Assembly: GCF_023736155.1 (NCBI RefSeq)
Contig: NZ_JAMLJJ010000003.1
Location: 124,001-188,000, forward strand
Direction: 5' to 3'
Length of the DNA: 64,000 bases
From: Larsenimonas salina
GTDB taxonomy: Bacteria; Pseudomonadota; Gammaproteobacteria; Pseudomonadales; Halomonadaceae
This document shows positions 35,219 to 44,992 of the stretch, in pieces (position 1 is the first letter of the stretch; each line of letters begins with the position of its first letter). The position numbers were made by a program, and so were the translations under genes. The notes beneath the pieces are model-generated. The model ran no database searches and was not told the DNA's origin. It was given only the letters and a program-made list of their open reading frames with translations.

Positions 35219-36538
35219 ATGCCCTCACGACCGCCCTTCTTCACCGACCGCACCCCACACGAGAGCACCCGAGACGCCCGACGCACCTTCCTGAAAACAC
35301 TGGGCGCGACGTCTGCTGCGCTGGCCCTTGCCCCCAACGCCTGGGCACAAACGTCCGTGACCTCCGGAGAAAAACCAACCGCGCGAGCCGTTTATGTAGG
35401 CACCTACACCGCGCCCCATACGGCGCCGGGCGGCACCGAGACCAGTACGGCCAAGGGGATCTACGTGTTCAAAATGAACCCCGACAATGGCCAGCTGTCG
35501 CAGATTCAAGTGCTGGATACCGATAGCCCGTCCTTTCTTGCCATGGCACCCTCCGAGCGGTTTCTCTACAGCGTCAATGAGCTCGGCACCGACGACAGCG
35601 GTGCGCCGCTCGGCCGGGTCAGCGCGTACCGCATCGATCAAACGACCGGCCGGCTGACCCTTTTGAATACCCGCCCGGCCCACGGCGCCTGGACGTGTCA
35701 CTGCAGCGTGCACCCCTCCGGCAGCCATCTTTTCGCCGCCAACTACGGCAACGGCACCATCTCGGTCTATCCGCTGCTTGAAAATGGCGAACTCGGCAAG
35801 CTGTCCGATCAGGTCACGCTGACCGGCAACGGCGCAGGGCCGGACGGCGTGCGCCAGGAAGGCGCTCACGCGCACATGATGGTTGCCAACCCCGGTGGCC
35901 AGCACATGTACGGCATTGACCTCGGCGGCGACCGGATCACGGTGTGGCAGTTCGATACCAAGGCGGGCACGCTGACGCCCGGCCCCGTACCCTTCGCCAA
36001 CGTGCCCTCCGGCAGCGGGCCGCGCCACATGGTGTTTCATCCAAACGACACTCAGGCCTACGTGATCAATGAGCTGTCCTCGACCATCGATGTGCTCGAC
36101 GTACAGCCCGAGCGCGGCGCCTTGATCTGGAAGCAGTCGATCTCAACGCTTCCGGAAAACACCCCCTTCGTTCGCCCCGCTGCCAACCCGGAAAACCCCG
36201 GCGAGGTGCCTTCGGGCACCAACACCACCGCCGAGATTCGCATTCACCCCTCGGGCCGCTGGCTCTACGCCACCAACCGCGGCATGAATACGATCGCGCT
36301 GTACACGGTCGATCAGACCACCGGCACACTTCGACACAACGGCTGGAGTGACACCAAAGGCGAAATTCCCCGCGGCATGAACCTCGACCCGAGCGGAAAC
36401 GTCCTTTACGTCGGCAACCAGAACTCGAACAGCATCGCGGTGTTCCACATCGATTCAGGCACCGGCAAGCTGTCACTGTCGGGCGTTCAGGAAAGCCCGG
36501 TGCCGGTCGACGTCGCCTTTGGTCCGGTGCTTGGCTAA
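35219..36538 (+). CDS. Tat-exported lactonase-family beta-propeller (6-phosphogluconolactonase-like)
   Basis: A 439-residue protein from the ATG at 35219 (AGGAA upstream). The N-terminus has a textbook twin-arginine signal, ARRTFLKTLGATSAALALAP, cut near AWA. The mature part is a seven-bladed propeller of the YkgB/Pgl lactonase family, with repeated blades such as SPSFLAMAPSERFLYSVNE, IHPSGRWLYATNRGMNTIAL and NLDPSGNVLYVGNQNSNSIA. Cytosolic relatives hydrolyse 6-phosphogluconolactone; a periplasmic version probably acts on an unphosphorylated sugar lactone. It stands alone; the next gene is convergent. Confidence 0.87.
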   Translation: MPSRPPFFTDRTPHESTRDARRTFLKTLGATSAALALAPNAWAQTSVTSGEKPTARAVYVGTYTAPHTAPGGTETSTAKGIYVFKMNPDNGQLSQIQVLDTDSPSFLAMAPSERFLYSVNELGTDDSGAPLGRVSAYRIDQTTGRLTLLNTRPAHGAWTCHCSVHPSGSHLFAANYGNGTISVYPLLENGELGKLSDQVTLTGNGAGPDGVRQEGAHAHMMVANPGGQHMYGIDLGGDRITVWQFDTKAGTLTPGPVPFANVPSGSGPRHMVFHPNDTQAYVINELSSTIDVLDVQPERGALIWKQSISTLPENTPFVRPAANPENPGEVPSGTNTTAEIRIHPSGRWLYATNRGMNTIALYTVDQTTGTLRHNGWSDTKGEIPRGMNLDPSGNVLYVGNQNSNSIAVFHIDSGTGKLSLSGVQESPVPVDVAFGPVLG

Positions 36539-36552
36539 CGCCTGTGCCGACA

Positions 36553-36581
36553 GCCCCGAGCGCCGCGCCGGCGTTCGGGGC
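36553..36581. terminator. Hairpin between convergent lactonase and MFS genes
   Basis: GCCCCGAGCGCC and the partly complementary GGCGTTCGGGGC. It is GC-rich with no T-tract, so it is a weak or shared terminator. Confidence 0.4.
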
Positions 36582-36587
36582 GAACAC

Positions 36588-37778
36588 TCAGCGCGCGTTC
36601 AACCGCAAAAGCCCGATCAACGCGAGGGCGGCAAGCGCGGCCACAAGCCCCGTGAACAAAAGGCCTGCCGACTTGAGCCCCATGAGCGTTGCCGCCACGC
36701 CAAGCCCCACCACCGTCAGTGAGATCGCGATGTAGGCCACCACGAACAACAGCGCCGTGACCTCGCCGCGTTGCGCCTCGGGGCTTTGGCGGGCAAGCGT
36801 TGAAATGCTTGCCCCAAACGCCCCGCCCTGCCCCACACCTGCAATCAGAGCGCTTGCGATCAACGCCCAGAAGGCTTCAAGCGCCACGGCACCAAACAGA
36901 CAGGCCACCCCAAGCATCAGCACGGCGGTCGAGAGCGGCAGCCGCGTGGCGTCGGAAAGCGTTCGCTGAAGCATCTGCCCAAAGGTCGAGCCGATGAACA
37001 CCACGAAAATAGCCGCACCCACGATCAAGTGATTGTCGACGTGCAACAGCGTGCCCATTAGATTCGGCACCAGTGACGTAAAAAGCCCCATCACGCAAAA
37101 GCCCGCGAAGCAGGCGATCGAGGCCGGCACGAACACCGAACGCACCGCACTCGGTACGCCGAAGGATTGCCGATGAAACCGTGGGCGTTCGGGCCGGTTC
37201 ACGGTCTCCGGGCAGCGCCACAGAAAAACGCCTGCAAGCATGATCAGCGCCGTATGCAAGACGTACGGCAGTACCAGCGGCGCAGGCAAGTACTCAGCCA
37301 GCACGCCGGCCGTGAGCGGGCCAAGCCCGAGTCCGCCCATGTTGGCCGCGGTTGCAACGATTGCCGCCCGGCTCTTGAGCGCCTCGGGCGCAAGCTCGAT
37401 CACGGCAATCGTTGCGGTCGCGGTAAAGAGCCCCGCCGACAGCCCCGATAAAAACCGGCCCACAAGCAGCGGCCAAAGGCCGCCGCCAAGGATGAAAAAA
37501 ACATTGCTTAAAAGCGCACAGAAAAGCCCACCGAACAGCACAGGGCGACGACCGACCTGGTCCGACCATGGCCCACAGAGCACCAGCGCCGCCAACACTC
37601 CAACGGCGTAGGTGGCGAAAATAACGGTCACCATCAGTGAGGAAAAATCAAAGCGCTGCTCGTAGATCGGATACAGCGGCGCGGGCAGGGTCGTGCCAAG
37701 CATCGTGACGGTAAACACGAACGCGATGGCAACAAGATGACGGGCATCGCGGGCCGAAGGGGTAACTCGTTTTTGCAT
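36588..37778 (-). CDS. MFS transporter
   Basis: A 12-TM major facilitator of 396 residues from the ATG at 37778; the frame continues upstream without family likeness. TM1 contains TMLGTTLPAPLYPIYEQRF, followed by motif A as CGPWSDQVGRRPVLFGG. A second motif-A-like loop, FGQMLQRTLSDATRLPLS, separates the two halves. The pattern resembles uncharacterised DHA1 exporters. There is no regulator adjacent. It is divergent from the SDR at 37970, with 191 bp between. Confidence 0.87.
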   Translation of the reverse strand: MQKRVTPSARDARHLVAIAFVFTVTMLGTTLPAPLYPIYEQRFDFSSLMVTVIFATYAVGVLAALVLCGPWSDQVGRRPVLFGGLFCALLSNVFFILGGGLWPLLVGRFLSGLSAGLFTATATIAVIELAPEALKSRAAIVATAANMGGLGLGPLTAGVLAEYLPAPLVLPYVLHTALIMLAGVFLWRCPETVNRPERPRFHRQSFGVPSAVRSVFVPASIACFAGFCVMGLFTSLVPNLMGTLLHVDNHLIVGAAIFVVFIGSTFGQMLQRTLSDATRLPLSTAVLMLGVACLFGAVALEAFWALIASALIAGVGQGGAFGASISTLARQSPEAQRGEVTALLFVVAYIAISLTVVGLGVAATLMGLKSAGLLFTGLVAALAALALIGLLRLNAR

Positions 37779-37969
37779 ATCTGTCTTGAACCATTGTGTC
37801 TCGAACCAGGACACAGCATAGACGCCCGTTACGTGGCGAGCGCTGCGCGGCGAACGTATCGCGAAGCCCTCGCCGACGCCTGCGCCGTGAATTCGACAAG
37901 GCTTAACCGGGCCATCTCCACTACGCTCTGCAGGCACGGATCATTTACCCACCACGACAAGGACACGTC

Positions 37970-39004
37970 ATGGCGCAACGCACTCAGGAAACCGTGGTCA
38001 TCACCGGCGCAAGCGCAGGCCTTGGCCGCGCCATCGCGCTCGAATTCGCCCGCCACGGGGCACAACTCGGGCTGATCGCCCGCGACGAGGACCGACTAAA
38101 CACCCTCAAGGACGAGATCGAAGCCGCCGGCGGCAAGGCGCTGATCTTCAGTCTCGATGTAACTGAGAGCGACGCGCTCGACCACGCCGCCGGCGAGGTC
38201 GAAAACACGCTCGGGCCGATCGACGTCTGGGTCAATGCCCACATGACCACGGTGTTTTCCGCCTTTCATGACATGAGCGCCGACGAGTTCAAACGCGTGA
38301 CCGAGGTCACCTACCTTGGCAACGTCTACGGCACCATGGCGGCGCTTAAGCGCATGCGCCCGCGCAACCGCGGCAGCATCGTCCAGGTCGGCTCGGCCCT
38401 GGCGTATCGGGCCATCCCGATGCAAACGGCGTACTGCGCCGCCAAGCACGCGATCAAGGGCTACACCGAAGGCCTTCGCTGCGAGCTGATCGCCGAAAAG
38501 AGCCGCATTCACCTCACCATGGTCGAAATGCCGGGCCTTAACACGCCCCAGTTCGACTGGTGCAAGAGCCACCTGCCGCGCCGCGCCCGCCCGGTCGCCC
38601 CGGTCTATCAGCCGGAAGTCGGTGCCCGTGCCGTCTACTGGGCGGCGCACAACCGTCGCCGCGATCTGTGGGTCGGCGCCTCCTCGGTGATGACGATTCT
38701 CGGCAGCCGCATCGCGCCTGGCTTGATGGACCGCTATCTCGCTCGCAACGCCATCGGCGGTCAACAGAGCAACCAGGCCGAAGACCCCACCCGTCCCGAC
38801 AACCTGTGGGCGACGGTCCCCGGTGAGCGCGGCACTCGTGGCCGCTTCTCCAACGAGGCCCGGCCGCACAGTGCGCAGCTCTGGGCCGCCACCCACCGCA
38901 AGGAAATCGGGCTGGTCGCCGGTGCCGGCGTGATTCTCGGCCTTCTCATCGGTGGCGAGTGCACGCGTCAATCGCGCCGCCGACGCCTGCGTCGTTTCCT
39001 GTAA
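37970..39004 (+). CDS. SDR family oxidoreductase with C-terminal membrane anchor
   Basis: A 344-residue short-chain dehydrogenase. TGASAGLG (residues 13-20) binds NADP, with the active site Ser (VQVGSALAY) and Tyr-x3-Lys ([10 protein letters not shown]). The usual NNAG reads NAHM ([11 protein letters not shown]), an odd substitution in the adenine-pocket strand. After residue 270 comes a Pro/Arg-rich linker and a single hydrophobic segment ([17 protein letters not shown]), ending in a run of arginines, so the enzyme is probably held on the cytosolic face of the inner membrane. AAGGA precedes the ATG. pyrC follows after 112 bp. Confidence 0.87.
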   Translation: MAQRTQETVVITGASAGLGRAIALEFARHGAQLGLIARDEDRLNTLKDEIEAAGGKALIFSLDVTESDALDHAAGEVENTLGPIDVWVNAHMTTVFSAFHDMSADEFKRVTEVTYLGNVYGTMAALKRMRPRNRGSIVQVGSALAYRAIPMQTAYCAAKHAIKGYTEGLRCELIAEKSRIHLTMVEMPGLNTPQFDWCKSHLPRRARPVAPVYQPEVGARAVYWAAHNRRRDLWVGASSVMTILGSRIAPGLMDRYLARNAIGGQQSNQAEDPTRPDNLWATVPGERGTRGRFSNEARPHSAQLWAATHRKEIGLVAGAGVILGLLIGGECTRQSRRRRLRRFL

Positions 39005-39116
39005 CCATCGCCGTTCTTGCACGTCTTGCACCCACGCACGACGTGCAAGAACACCCAACACACGCCGGGGGCTCTGGTATGATGAGCCGCGTTCATTTCC
39101 CTGCCCAGGAGCCCCG

Positions 39117-40166
39117 ATGACTACCGCCCCCCAGACCCTCACGATCCGCCGCCCCGACGATTGGCACCTGCACCTGCGCGATGGCGACACGCTCGCGACC
39201 GTGCTGCCCTACACCAGCAGCGTCTTCGGCCGCGCCATCGTGATGCCGAACCTGGTGCCGCCGATCACCACCCTCGAGATGGGGCGGGACTACCGCACGC
39301 GCATTCTGAACGCGCTGCCCGCCGGGCATGACTTCACCCCGCTGATGACCTGCTACCTCAATACCAGCGTCACATCCGAGACCTTGAGTCAGGGTCATGC
39401 GGAGGGGCTCTTTACCGCCGCCAAGCTGTACCCGGCCAACGCTACTACCAATTCCCAGTACGGCGTCAAGAACATCACCGACGTCTACCCGCTTCTGGAA
39501 ACGCTTCAGCGCCTTGGCATGCCGCTTCTGATCCACGGGGAAGTCACCCGTAATGAAATCGACATCTTCGACCGCGAGAAGTACTTCATCGATGAAGTGA
39601 TGACAGACATTCGCCGCCAGTTCCCCGAGCTCAAGGTGGTGTTCGAGCACATCACCACCCGGGACGCCGCGCAGTTCGTCGAGGCAGGCGATGACTACCT
39701 CGGCGCGACGCTCACCCCGCAGCATCTGGCGCAGAACCGCAACGACATGCTGGTCGGCGGCATCCGCCCGCACCTTTATTGCCTGCCGATTCTCAAGCGC
39801 GCCGAGCACCAGCAGGCGCTGAGAAAGGCGGCGACCAGCGGCAACCCGCGTTTCTTCCTCGGCACCGACTCCGCCCCGCACGTGGCGGCCGCCAAGGAGT
39901 GCGGCTGCGGCTGCGCGGGCGTGTTCAATACCACCGCGGCGCTGTCGGTCTACGCCGATGTGTTCGAGCAGGAAGGCAAGCTCGAGCACTTCGAGGCGTT
40001 CTGCTCCGAAAACGGCCCGAACTTCTACGGCCTGCCGCTCAATGACGGACGCGTCACCCTGACCCGTACCCCGACGGCCATGCCGGAGCGCGTGGGCAGA
40101 GGCGAGCAGACGTTCGTGCCCTACAAGGCCGGCGAGGATTTGACCTGGTCGGTCACGCGCGACTGA
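39117..40166 (+). CDS. pyrC: Dihydroorotase
   Basis: A 349-residue class II dihydroorotase that closes carbamoyl-aspartate to dihydroorotate in pyrimidine synthesis. The zinc site His-x-His is in [10 protein letters not shown] near residue 18. The carboxylated Lys is in [13 protein letters not shown] near 103. Later His and Asp ligands are in LIHGEVT, VFEHITT and GTDSAPH. The ATG at 39117 lies behind CAGGAG; upstream in-frame codons extend from inside the SDR end and are not used. It stands alone, as pyrC often does. Confidence 0.95.
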   Translation: MTTAPQTLTIRRPDDWHLHLRDGDTLATVLPYTSSVFGRAIVMPNLVPPITTLEMGRDYRTRILNALPAGHDFTPLMTCYLNTSVTSETLSQGHAEGLFTAAKLYPANATTNSQYGVKNITDVYPLLETLQRLGMPLLIHGEVTRNEIDIFDREKYFIDEVMTDIRRQFPELKVVFEHITTRDAAQFVEAGDDYLGATLTPQHLAQNRNDMLVGGIRPHLYCLPILKRAEHQQALRKAATSGNPRFFLGTDSAPHVAAAKECGCGCAGVFNTTAALSVYADVFEQEGKLEHFEAFCSENGPNFYGLPLNDGRVTLTRTPTAMPERVGRGEQTFVPYKAGEDLTWSVTRD

Positions 40167-40168
40167 GC

Positions 40169-40192
40169 AAAAAAGCGCGCATTCACGCGCGC
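40169..40192 (-). terminator. Terminator of the carboxylesterase gene
   Basis: GCGCGC stem with a six-base loop, followed on the minus strand by six T. The stem includes the esterase stop codon. Confidence 0.65.
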
Positions 40193-41796
40193 CGATCGGT
40201 GCGCGTGACGTAGCGCTCGACCAGATCCAGCGCCGACGTCCAGGGGTCCTTCTCAAGCGCGTCGGGCCGGTCGACCGCGGGCATCTTCAAAAGTGGCCCA
40301 TCGGGCGCACTCATCCGCGGCCAGGTCGGCAGACCGTTGCCATTGGGGTCGCCGGCGCGGGCGAAATTGACCATGTAGGCGTGGAAATCCGCCGCGGCCT
40401 GTCGGTCCGCGTCATCGAGCGTCGCTGGGTCGAAGCGGGTATCGAGCGTGTCGAAGGCGTAGGGCACATCGGTCGCGTGCGGCGCGCCGTTCCAGTCGCC
40501 GCGCTTTTCCCTGACCACGTGGCCGAAGCGGTAGAACCAGGTCGGCTGGTTGTGCTCGAGGGCCTTGCGGGCGATGAACCGCGCCGGCTCGCTCATCTTT
40601 TCATCACGACCAAGCGCCCGGGCAAGATCGCTGAGCGAGCGGGTGCCGTCCGGGTCGTATTCGGCGCGCACAGCCTCGGCGATCGAGCCAAACCGTGCAA
40701 ACAGCGCCTCCTTGGTGTCCGCGGTCATCGAGCCTAGGTCGTTGTCGGTGGTGCCGATCATCAGCGGCACCTTCGCCTGCTGCCCGCGCTCGAAGCGCTC
40801 CGCGACCGGTGCCACCACCGTTTGCCCATCAATGAACGGCCCGCCGACGTAGTCGTGCTGACGCGCCCGCACACCGGGCAGCGTCATCATGTTCAACTCC
40901 CCAACGATGGCCTCGGCCGGTAGCGTTCTGAGCCTTGAGAGCGCGTCTGCGTCGCGGCCTTTGATGCCGTGCGACTTGGCAAACTCGATTCCGAACGCCT
41001 CGGCACTCCTGGGCGGCTTGCCGGTGTCGTCGTCGGCCGAGGTGCGCGGATAAGCCGAGTTCATCAGATCCCGACCGCCGCCGGACATCACGATGGCGCG
41101 CTGGAACAGCGCCTGCGACTCGGGCTGGCTCGCCAGCTGCAACACCGAATTGCCACCGGCGGACTCACCGAACACGGTGACGTTATTCGGGTCGCCCCCA
41201 ACGCGGGAAATGTTGCGCTGCACCCATTCAAGCGCCTTTTTCTGATCCATCAGCCCGAAGTTGCCCCTCGGCCCAGCTTCCCCCTCAAGCGCCGGATGAT
41301 CGAAAAAGCCGAAGCGCCCGAGGCGATAGTTGATGCTCACCAGCACCACCCCATCGCGGGCAAAGCGCTCGCCGTTGTAGATCTCGCTGGCACCGCCGCC
41401 ATTGACGAAGCCGCCACCGTGAATCCAGACCATGACCGGGTGCTTTTCCTGATCGTCTCGCGGCTGCCAGACATTCAAATACAAGCAATCCTCCGACAGG
41501 TTGTCGTAGATCGGGGCCTCATCGCCGTCCATCGGTTTTTGCAGGCAGCTCGGCGCGAACTGGGTCGCATCGCGAACGCCCTCCCAGGGCGTCACGTCCT
41601 GAGGGGCGCGCCAGCGGTTCTCACCCACCGGCGGCGCGGCAAAGGGAATGCCCTTGAACACGGTGGCGTGCTCGGTGTGAGCGCCCTTGACGGCGCCCTC
41701 TTCAAATTGTGTCATCGTTGCCTCCGAAGCGTTGGCCGTCGTCACGCTCATCCATGAAAGCGCAACTGCTGCAAGCGCTAGTGCTGTCCGTCGCAT
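40183..41796 (-). CDS. Secreted type-B carboxylesterase
   Basis: A 537-residue alpha/beta hydrolase of the cholinesterase-like carboxylesterase family. The signal peptide is MRRTALALAAVALSWMSVTTANAS. The oxyanion loop is VMVWIHGGGFVNGG, the nucleophile elbow is FGESAGGNS, the acidic residue probably lies in the TTDNDLGSM region, and the catalytic His is in GAPHATDVPY. SEDCLYLNVWQP is the family side pattern. It probably hydrolyses carboxylic esters in the periplasm or outside; the substrate is unknown. It is divergent from the molybdoenzyme gene, with 166 bp between that include a 12-bp direct repeat. Confidence 0.9.
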   Translation of the reverse strand: MRRTALALAAVALSWMSVTTANASEATMTQFEEGAVKGAHTEHATVFKGIPFAAPPVGENRWRAPQDVTPWEGVRDATQFAPSCLQKPMDGDEAPIYDNLSEDCLYLNVWQPRDDQEKHPVMVWIHGGGFVNGGGASEIYNGERFARDGVVLVSINYRLGRFGFFDHPALEGEAGPRGNFGLMDQKKALEWVQRNISRVGGDPNNVTVFGESAGGNSVLQLASQPESQALFQRAIVMSGGGRDLMNSAYPRTSADDDTGKPPRSAEAFGIEFAKSHGIKGRDADALSRLRTLPAEAIVGELNMMTLPGVRARQHDYVGGPFIDGQTVVAPVAERFERGQQAKVPLMIGTTDNDLGSMTADTKEALFARFGSIAEAVRAEYDPDGTRSLSDLARALGRDEKMSEPARFIARKALEHNQPTWFYRFGHVVREKRGDWNGAPHATDVPYAFDTLDTRFDPATLDDADRQAAADFHAYMVNFARAGDPNGNGLPTWPRMSAPDGPLLKMPAVDRPDALEKDPWTSALDLVERYVTRTDRRA

Positions 41797-41908
41797 TCAC
41801 TACATCCTGGCGTATCTGGTTAAACGCTACGACTATCGTCTATCGACTCGGTTCCTGTGGCGTGTGAAGAAATCGCCGTGCGCTTGAGCGCTCACACTGG
41901 GGCCGCAT

Positions 41909-41932
41909 GTACTAGAGCCTGTACTAGAGTGG
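41909..41932 (+). repeat. 12-bp tandem duplication
   Basis: GTACTAGAGCCT at 41909 and GTACTAGAGTGG at 41921, in the leader of the molybdoenzyme gene. Confidence 0.85.
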
Positions 41933-41962
41933 GGAGGCCTCTCTCGAACAAGGAGCGTTTGA

Positions 41963-43045
41963 ATGGCCGCTTACCAAGCCTCGCACCGCACCGTCTTCAG
42001 CACCCACCCGCTGAACGCCGAGCCCGATATCGCCCGTCTGGGCGCGCACACTTTCACTCCGCAGGACATGCTTTACGTACGAAGCCACGGCACCCAGCCC
42101 GAGCTGAATTCGGCCACGCATCGACTCAGCGTCGATGGCCTCGTCGAGCGCCCATTAACGCTTTCGCTCGAGGCGCTCAAGACACGGTTTCCGAGCAAGA
42201 GCGTCGATGCGGTACTTCAGTGCGCCGGCAACCGCCGGGCAGACCACCACGCCCACGCGCCGGTCTCGGGTGATCCGTGGGCAGGCGGTGCCATCGGCCA
42301 GGGTCGCTGGACCGGCGTGCCGCTCAAGGCAGTGCTCGACGCCGCCGGAGTATCGGTGCATGAAGGCCATGTGGCGTTTTACGGGCTTGATGACGTCGAA
42401 ATGGAGGATGAGCGGTTCCAGTATGGCGTCTCGATTCCGCTTGAAAAGGCGCTCGATGACGACACCCTGCTCGCCTGGGCGGTCAATGGCGAACCGCTTC
42501 GCCCCGAGCACGGCTACCCCCTGCGGGTGATCGTGCCGGGCGTGGCCGGCGTTCGAAGCGCCAAGTGGGTGCATCGCATTGAAGTGCGGGAGACCGAAGC
42601 CGACACCCCGATTCAGCGGCGGGACTATAAGCTCTTACCCCCGCACATGAGTCTCGAGCAGGCGGACTGGTCACAGGGCATCGTCATCAATGAGATGCCG
42701 CTCAACGCCCTCATCTGCTCACCGCGCGATCACGCCCGCCTGCCAGCGGGTCGACAGCGCATCGAGGGTTACGCCATCGCCAATGGCCGCTCGGTGGCCC
42801 GCGTCGATGTATCACCCGATGGGGGCGCGCACTGGCATCAGGCAGCGCTTACCCGAGAGCCCGACGCCCGCTGGGGCTGGACGCTCTGGCAGGTGACGCT
42901 CGAGTTTGGCCCAGGCACCCATGAGGTGGTGGTGCGCGCCTTCGATGGCGCCGGCCAGACCCAGCCGGAACACCCCGGCGCGAGCTGGAACGCAAAAGGG
43001 TATCTCTGCGCCTCGTGGCACCGGATCACGCTCACCGTCGAATGA
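41963..43045 (+). CDS. Sulfite-oxidase-family molybdopterin oxidoreductase
   Basis: A 360-residue cytosolic protein. The Mo-ligand Cys lies in AVLQCAGNRR near residue 92. YVRSHGTQPELN and LRVIVPGVAGVRSAKWVHRI are molybdopterin-binding stretches, and the C-terminal 120 residues form the Ig-like dimerisation domain (VARVDVSPDGGAHWHQA, ASWNAKGY). No haem domain and no Tat signal are present, so it resembles bacterial sulfite dehydrogenases lacking cytochrome. AAGGAG lies before the ATG. Electron acceptor and exact substrate are unknown, and no cytochrome gene is adjacent. Confidence 0.9.
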   Translation: MAAYQASHRTVFSTHPLNAEPDIARLGAHTFTPQDMLYVRSHGTQPELNSATHRLSVDGLVERPLTLSLEALKTRFPSKSVDAVLQCAGNRRADHHAHAPVSGDPWAGGAIGQGRWTGVPLKAVLDAAGVSVHEGHVAFYGLDDVEMEDERFQYGVSIPLEKALDDDTLLAWAVNGEPLRPEHGYPLRVIVPGVAGVRSAKWVHRIEVRETEADTPIQRRDYKLLPPHMSLEQADWSQGIVINEMPLNALICSPRDHARLPAGRQRIEGYAIANGRSVARVDVSPDGGAHWHQAALTREPDARWGWTLWQVTLEFGPGTHEVVVRAFDGAGQTQPEHPGASWNAKGYLCASWHRITLTVE

Positions 43046-43159
43046 GCGACTGGAGGATCAGGCAAGAATTACGGAGAAACGGATTTGGCAAATCGACCTT
43101 GGTCTACCATCCTTTAAAGCGAACGGTTTTCATTAGCGCATCACAAGGAGCGTGCTGAC

Positions 43160-44533
43160 ATGACCACGATTACGACGATCAATCCGGCAACCGGCCAGAA
43201 CATTAGAACGTTTGAAACCATTTCTGACCAGGCGTTGCAGGAAAAAATCGACGCGACCCACGCCGCCTTTTCCGACTGGAAAGCTCGCTCCATCGGCGAA
43301 CGCGGCGAGCTGATCAAGAAGGTCGGCGAACGCCTTGCGGCCAACAAGGACCGCCTTGCCAAACTCATGACTGAAGAAATGGGCAAGCCGATCAGTCAGG
43401 CCCCGGGCGAGATCGACCTGTGCAAGGCGATCTGCGACTACAGCGCCGACAATGCCGATCAGGTGCTTGCCGATGAAGAGCGCGAGCTCGACGGCGGCCG
43501 TGCGCTGGTCAGCTATCAGCCGATGGGCGTTATCTTCGGCATCCAGCCGTGGAACTTCCCGTTCTATCAGGTGATTCGCTACACCATCGCCAATCTGATG
43601 GCGGGTAATACGGTGCTGCTCAAGCACGCGCCGAACGTCTGGGGCTGCGCCGAGGCGCTCGAAGAGATCTTCCGTGAAGCCGGCATGCCCGAGAACGTCT
43701 TCAATGTGCTCTACATTGCCGACGAACAGGCAAGCCAGGTCACCGAGCATAAACACGTGCGCGGCGTGACCTTTACCGGCAGCGCCGCCACTGGCCGCAA
43801 GGTCGCGGCAGCCGCCGGCGAGAACCTCAAGAAGAGCGTGCTGGAGCTTGGCAGTAACGACGCCTTTCTGGTGCTCGAAGACGCCGACATCGACAAGGCC
43901 GTCAACGCCTGCGTGATGGGCCGCGTCTACAACAACGGCCAGACCTGCGTCGCCGCCAAGCGCTTCGTGGTGGTCGATTCGGTCTATGACACGTTCCGCG
44001 ACGCCTTCGTCGAGAAGATGCGCCAGACCGAGTTCGGCGATCCGATGAACGAGAACACCCAGCTCGGCCCGGTCGCCCGCAAGGACCTGCGTGACACCCT
44101 TCACCAGCAGGTGCAGGACTCGATCAAAAACGGCGCCACCTGCACGGTCGGCGGTGAACTGCCGGACGTCGACGGCTTCTTCTACCCGGCTACGGTGCTT
44201 GAAGACGTCAAGCCCGGCATGCCCGCCTATGACGGCGAGCTGTTCGGCCCGGTCGCCGCACTCATTCGCGCCACCGACGAAGAAGACGCGCTGCGCATCG
44301 CCAACGATTCCGTCTACGGCCTCGGCGGCGGCATCTTTTCTGAGGACGAAGAGCGTGCGGTCAAACTCGCCCGCGACCACTTCGACACCGGCATGGTCAG
44401 CATCAACGGCTACTACATCGCCCAGCCCAACCTGCCGTTCGGCGGCGTGAAGGACAGCGGCTATGGCCGTGAGCACGGCGGCTTCGGCATGCGTGAATTC
44501 GTCAACATCAAGTCCCTGATGATCGCGCAGTAA
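43160..44533 (+). CDS. NAD(P)-dependent succinate-semialdehyde dehydrogenase, Sad/YneI-like
   Basis: A 457-residue aldehyde dehydrogenase, the length of E. coli Sad (about 460). IQPWNFPFYQ binds the cofactor, FTGSAATGR is the Rossmann glycine turn, the general base Glu is in LELGSNDAF and the catalytic Cys is in NNGQTCVAAKRF. The lack of a long N-terminus and the strong likeness through GKPISQAPGEIDLCK fit the YneI branch, which oxidises succinate semialdehyde from GABA or putrescine breakdown. No GABA aminotransferase is adjacent. A terminator follows. Confidence 0.88.
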   Translation: MTTITTINPATGQNIRTFETISDQALQEKIDATHAAFSDWKARSIGERGELIKKVGERLAANKDRLAKLMTEEMGKPISQAPGEIDLCKAICDYSADNADQVLADEERELDGGRALVSYQPMGVIFGIQPWNFPFYQVIRYTIANLMAGNTVLLKHAPNVWGCAEALEEIFREAGMPENVFNVLYIADEQASQVTEHKHVRGVTFTGSAATGRKVAAAAGENLKKSVLELGSNDAFLVLEDADIDKAVNACVMGRVYNNGQTCVAAKRFVVVDSVYDTFRDAFVEKMRQTEFGDPMNENTQLGPVARKDLRDTLHQQVQDSIKNGATCTVGGELPDVDGFFYPATVLEDVKPGMPAYDGELFGPVAALIRATDEEDALRIANDSVYGLGGGIFSEDEERAVKLARDHFDTGMVSINGYYIAQPNLPFGGVKDSGYGREHGGFGMREFVNIKSLMIAQ

Positions 44534-44568
44534 CTCGCCCCTGCCCTGGCACCCGCCGGGGCATGCAT

Positions 44569-44600
44569 AAAAAAACCGCCCTCATGGGGGCGGTTTTTTT
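44569..44600 (+). terminator. Terminator of the aldehyde dehydrogenase gene
   Basis: A7 tract, CCGCCC stem, short loop, GGGCGG stem and T7. Confidence 0.92.
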
Positions 44601-44623
44601 ATGGAATGATCGCTGCGCTTGAA

Positions 44624-44643
44624 TGTTCGATAATAATCGAACT
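44624..44643 (+). promoter_or_regulatory. ArsR-family operator 1
   Basis: TGTTCG-N8-CGAACT with an AT-rich centre, 38 bp before the ArsR start. One base short of a perfect 6-8-6 palindrome. Confidence 0.65.
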
Positions 44644-44648
44644 ATCAT

Positions 44649-44668
44649 TGTTCGACACAAACCGAACA
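44649..44668 (+). promoter_or_regulatory. ArsR-family operator 2
   Basis: TGTTCG-N8-CGAACA, a perfect 6-8-6 palindrome with the same arms as operator 1 and 25 bp centre to centre, just before the ArsR ribosome site. Autoregulation of the ArsR-MFS operon is inferred. Confidence 0.7.
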
Positions 44669-44680
44669 ATTGAGCCTGCC

Positions 44681-44992
44681 ATGCCTCGTGTCTACCCTCA
44701 CCCAACGCCCGATGACGTAAGCCTTGCCAAGGTGCTATTTGCCTTGAGTGACCCGAACCGCCTCGCCATGGTCCGCCTGCTCGCGACCGGCGCCTCGGTC
44801 AACAGCATCGATCTGGCCCCTGACATGCCCAAATCTACCCTGACCCATCACACAGGCACGCTTCGAAAGGCCGGCATTACCACTACGCGACCGGAAGGCC
44901 GAAACTGCTGGATCACGTTGCGCCGCGATCTTCTGGATACGAAATTTCCGGGCCTGTTGGACACCATCTTGAGACAGGTGCCAGATACATGA
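44681..44992 (+). CDS. ArsR-family transcriptional repressor
   Basis: A 103-residue winged-helix protein from the ATG at 44681; upstream in-frame codons run through the operators. VLFALSDPNRLAMVRLL is the ArsR entry helix, and MPKSTLTHHTGTLRKAGI is the recognition helix. The one Cys (NCWI) is not in a metal-binding pattern, so a small organic ligand or redox signal is more likely than a metal. The ATG of the next gene overlaps its stop (ATGA), which makes the MFS exporter its probable target. Confidence 0.9.
   Translation: MPRVYPHPTPDDVSLAKVLFALSDPNRLAMVRLLATGASVNSIDLAPDMPKSTLTHHTGTLRKAGITTTRPEGRNCWITLRRDLLDTKFPGLLDTILRQVPDT

Noticed and set aside
43133-44476. Long minus-strand open frame opposite the aldehyde dehydrogenase
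   Set aside because: Shadow frame; it would also run through the gene's promoter side, with no ribosome site.
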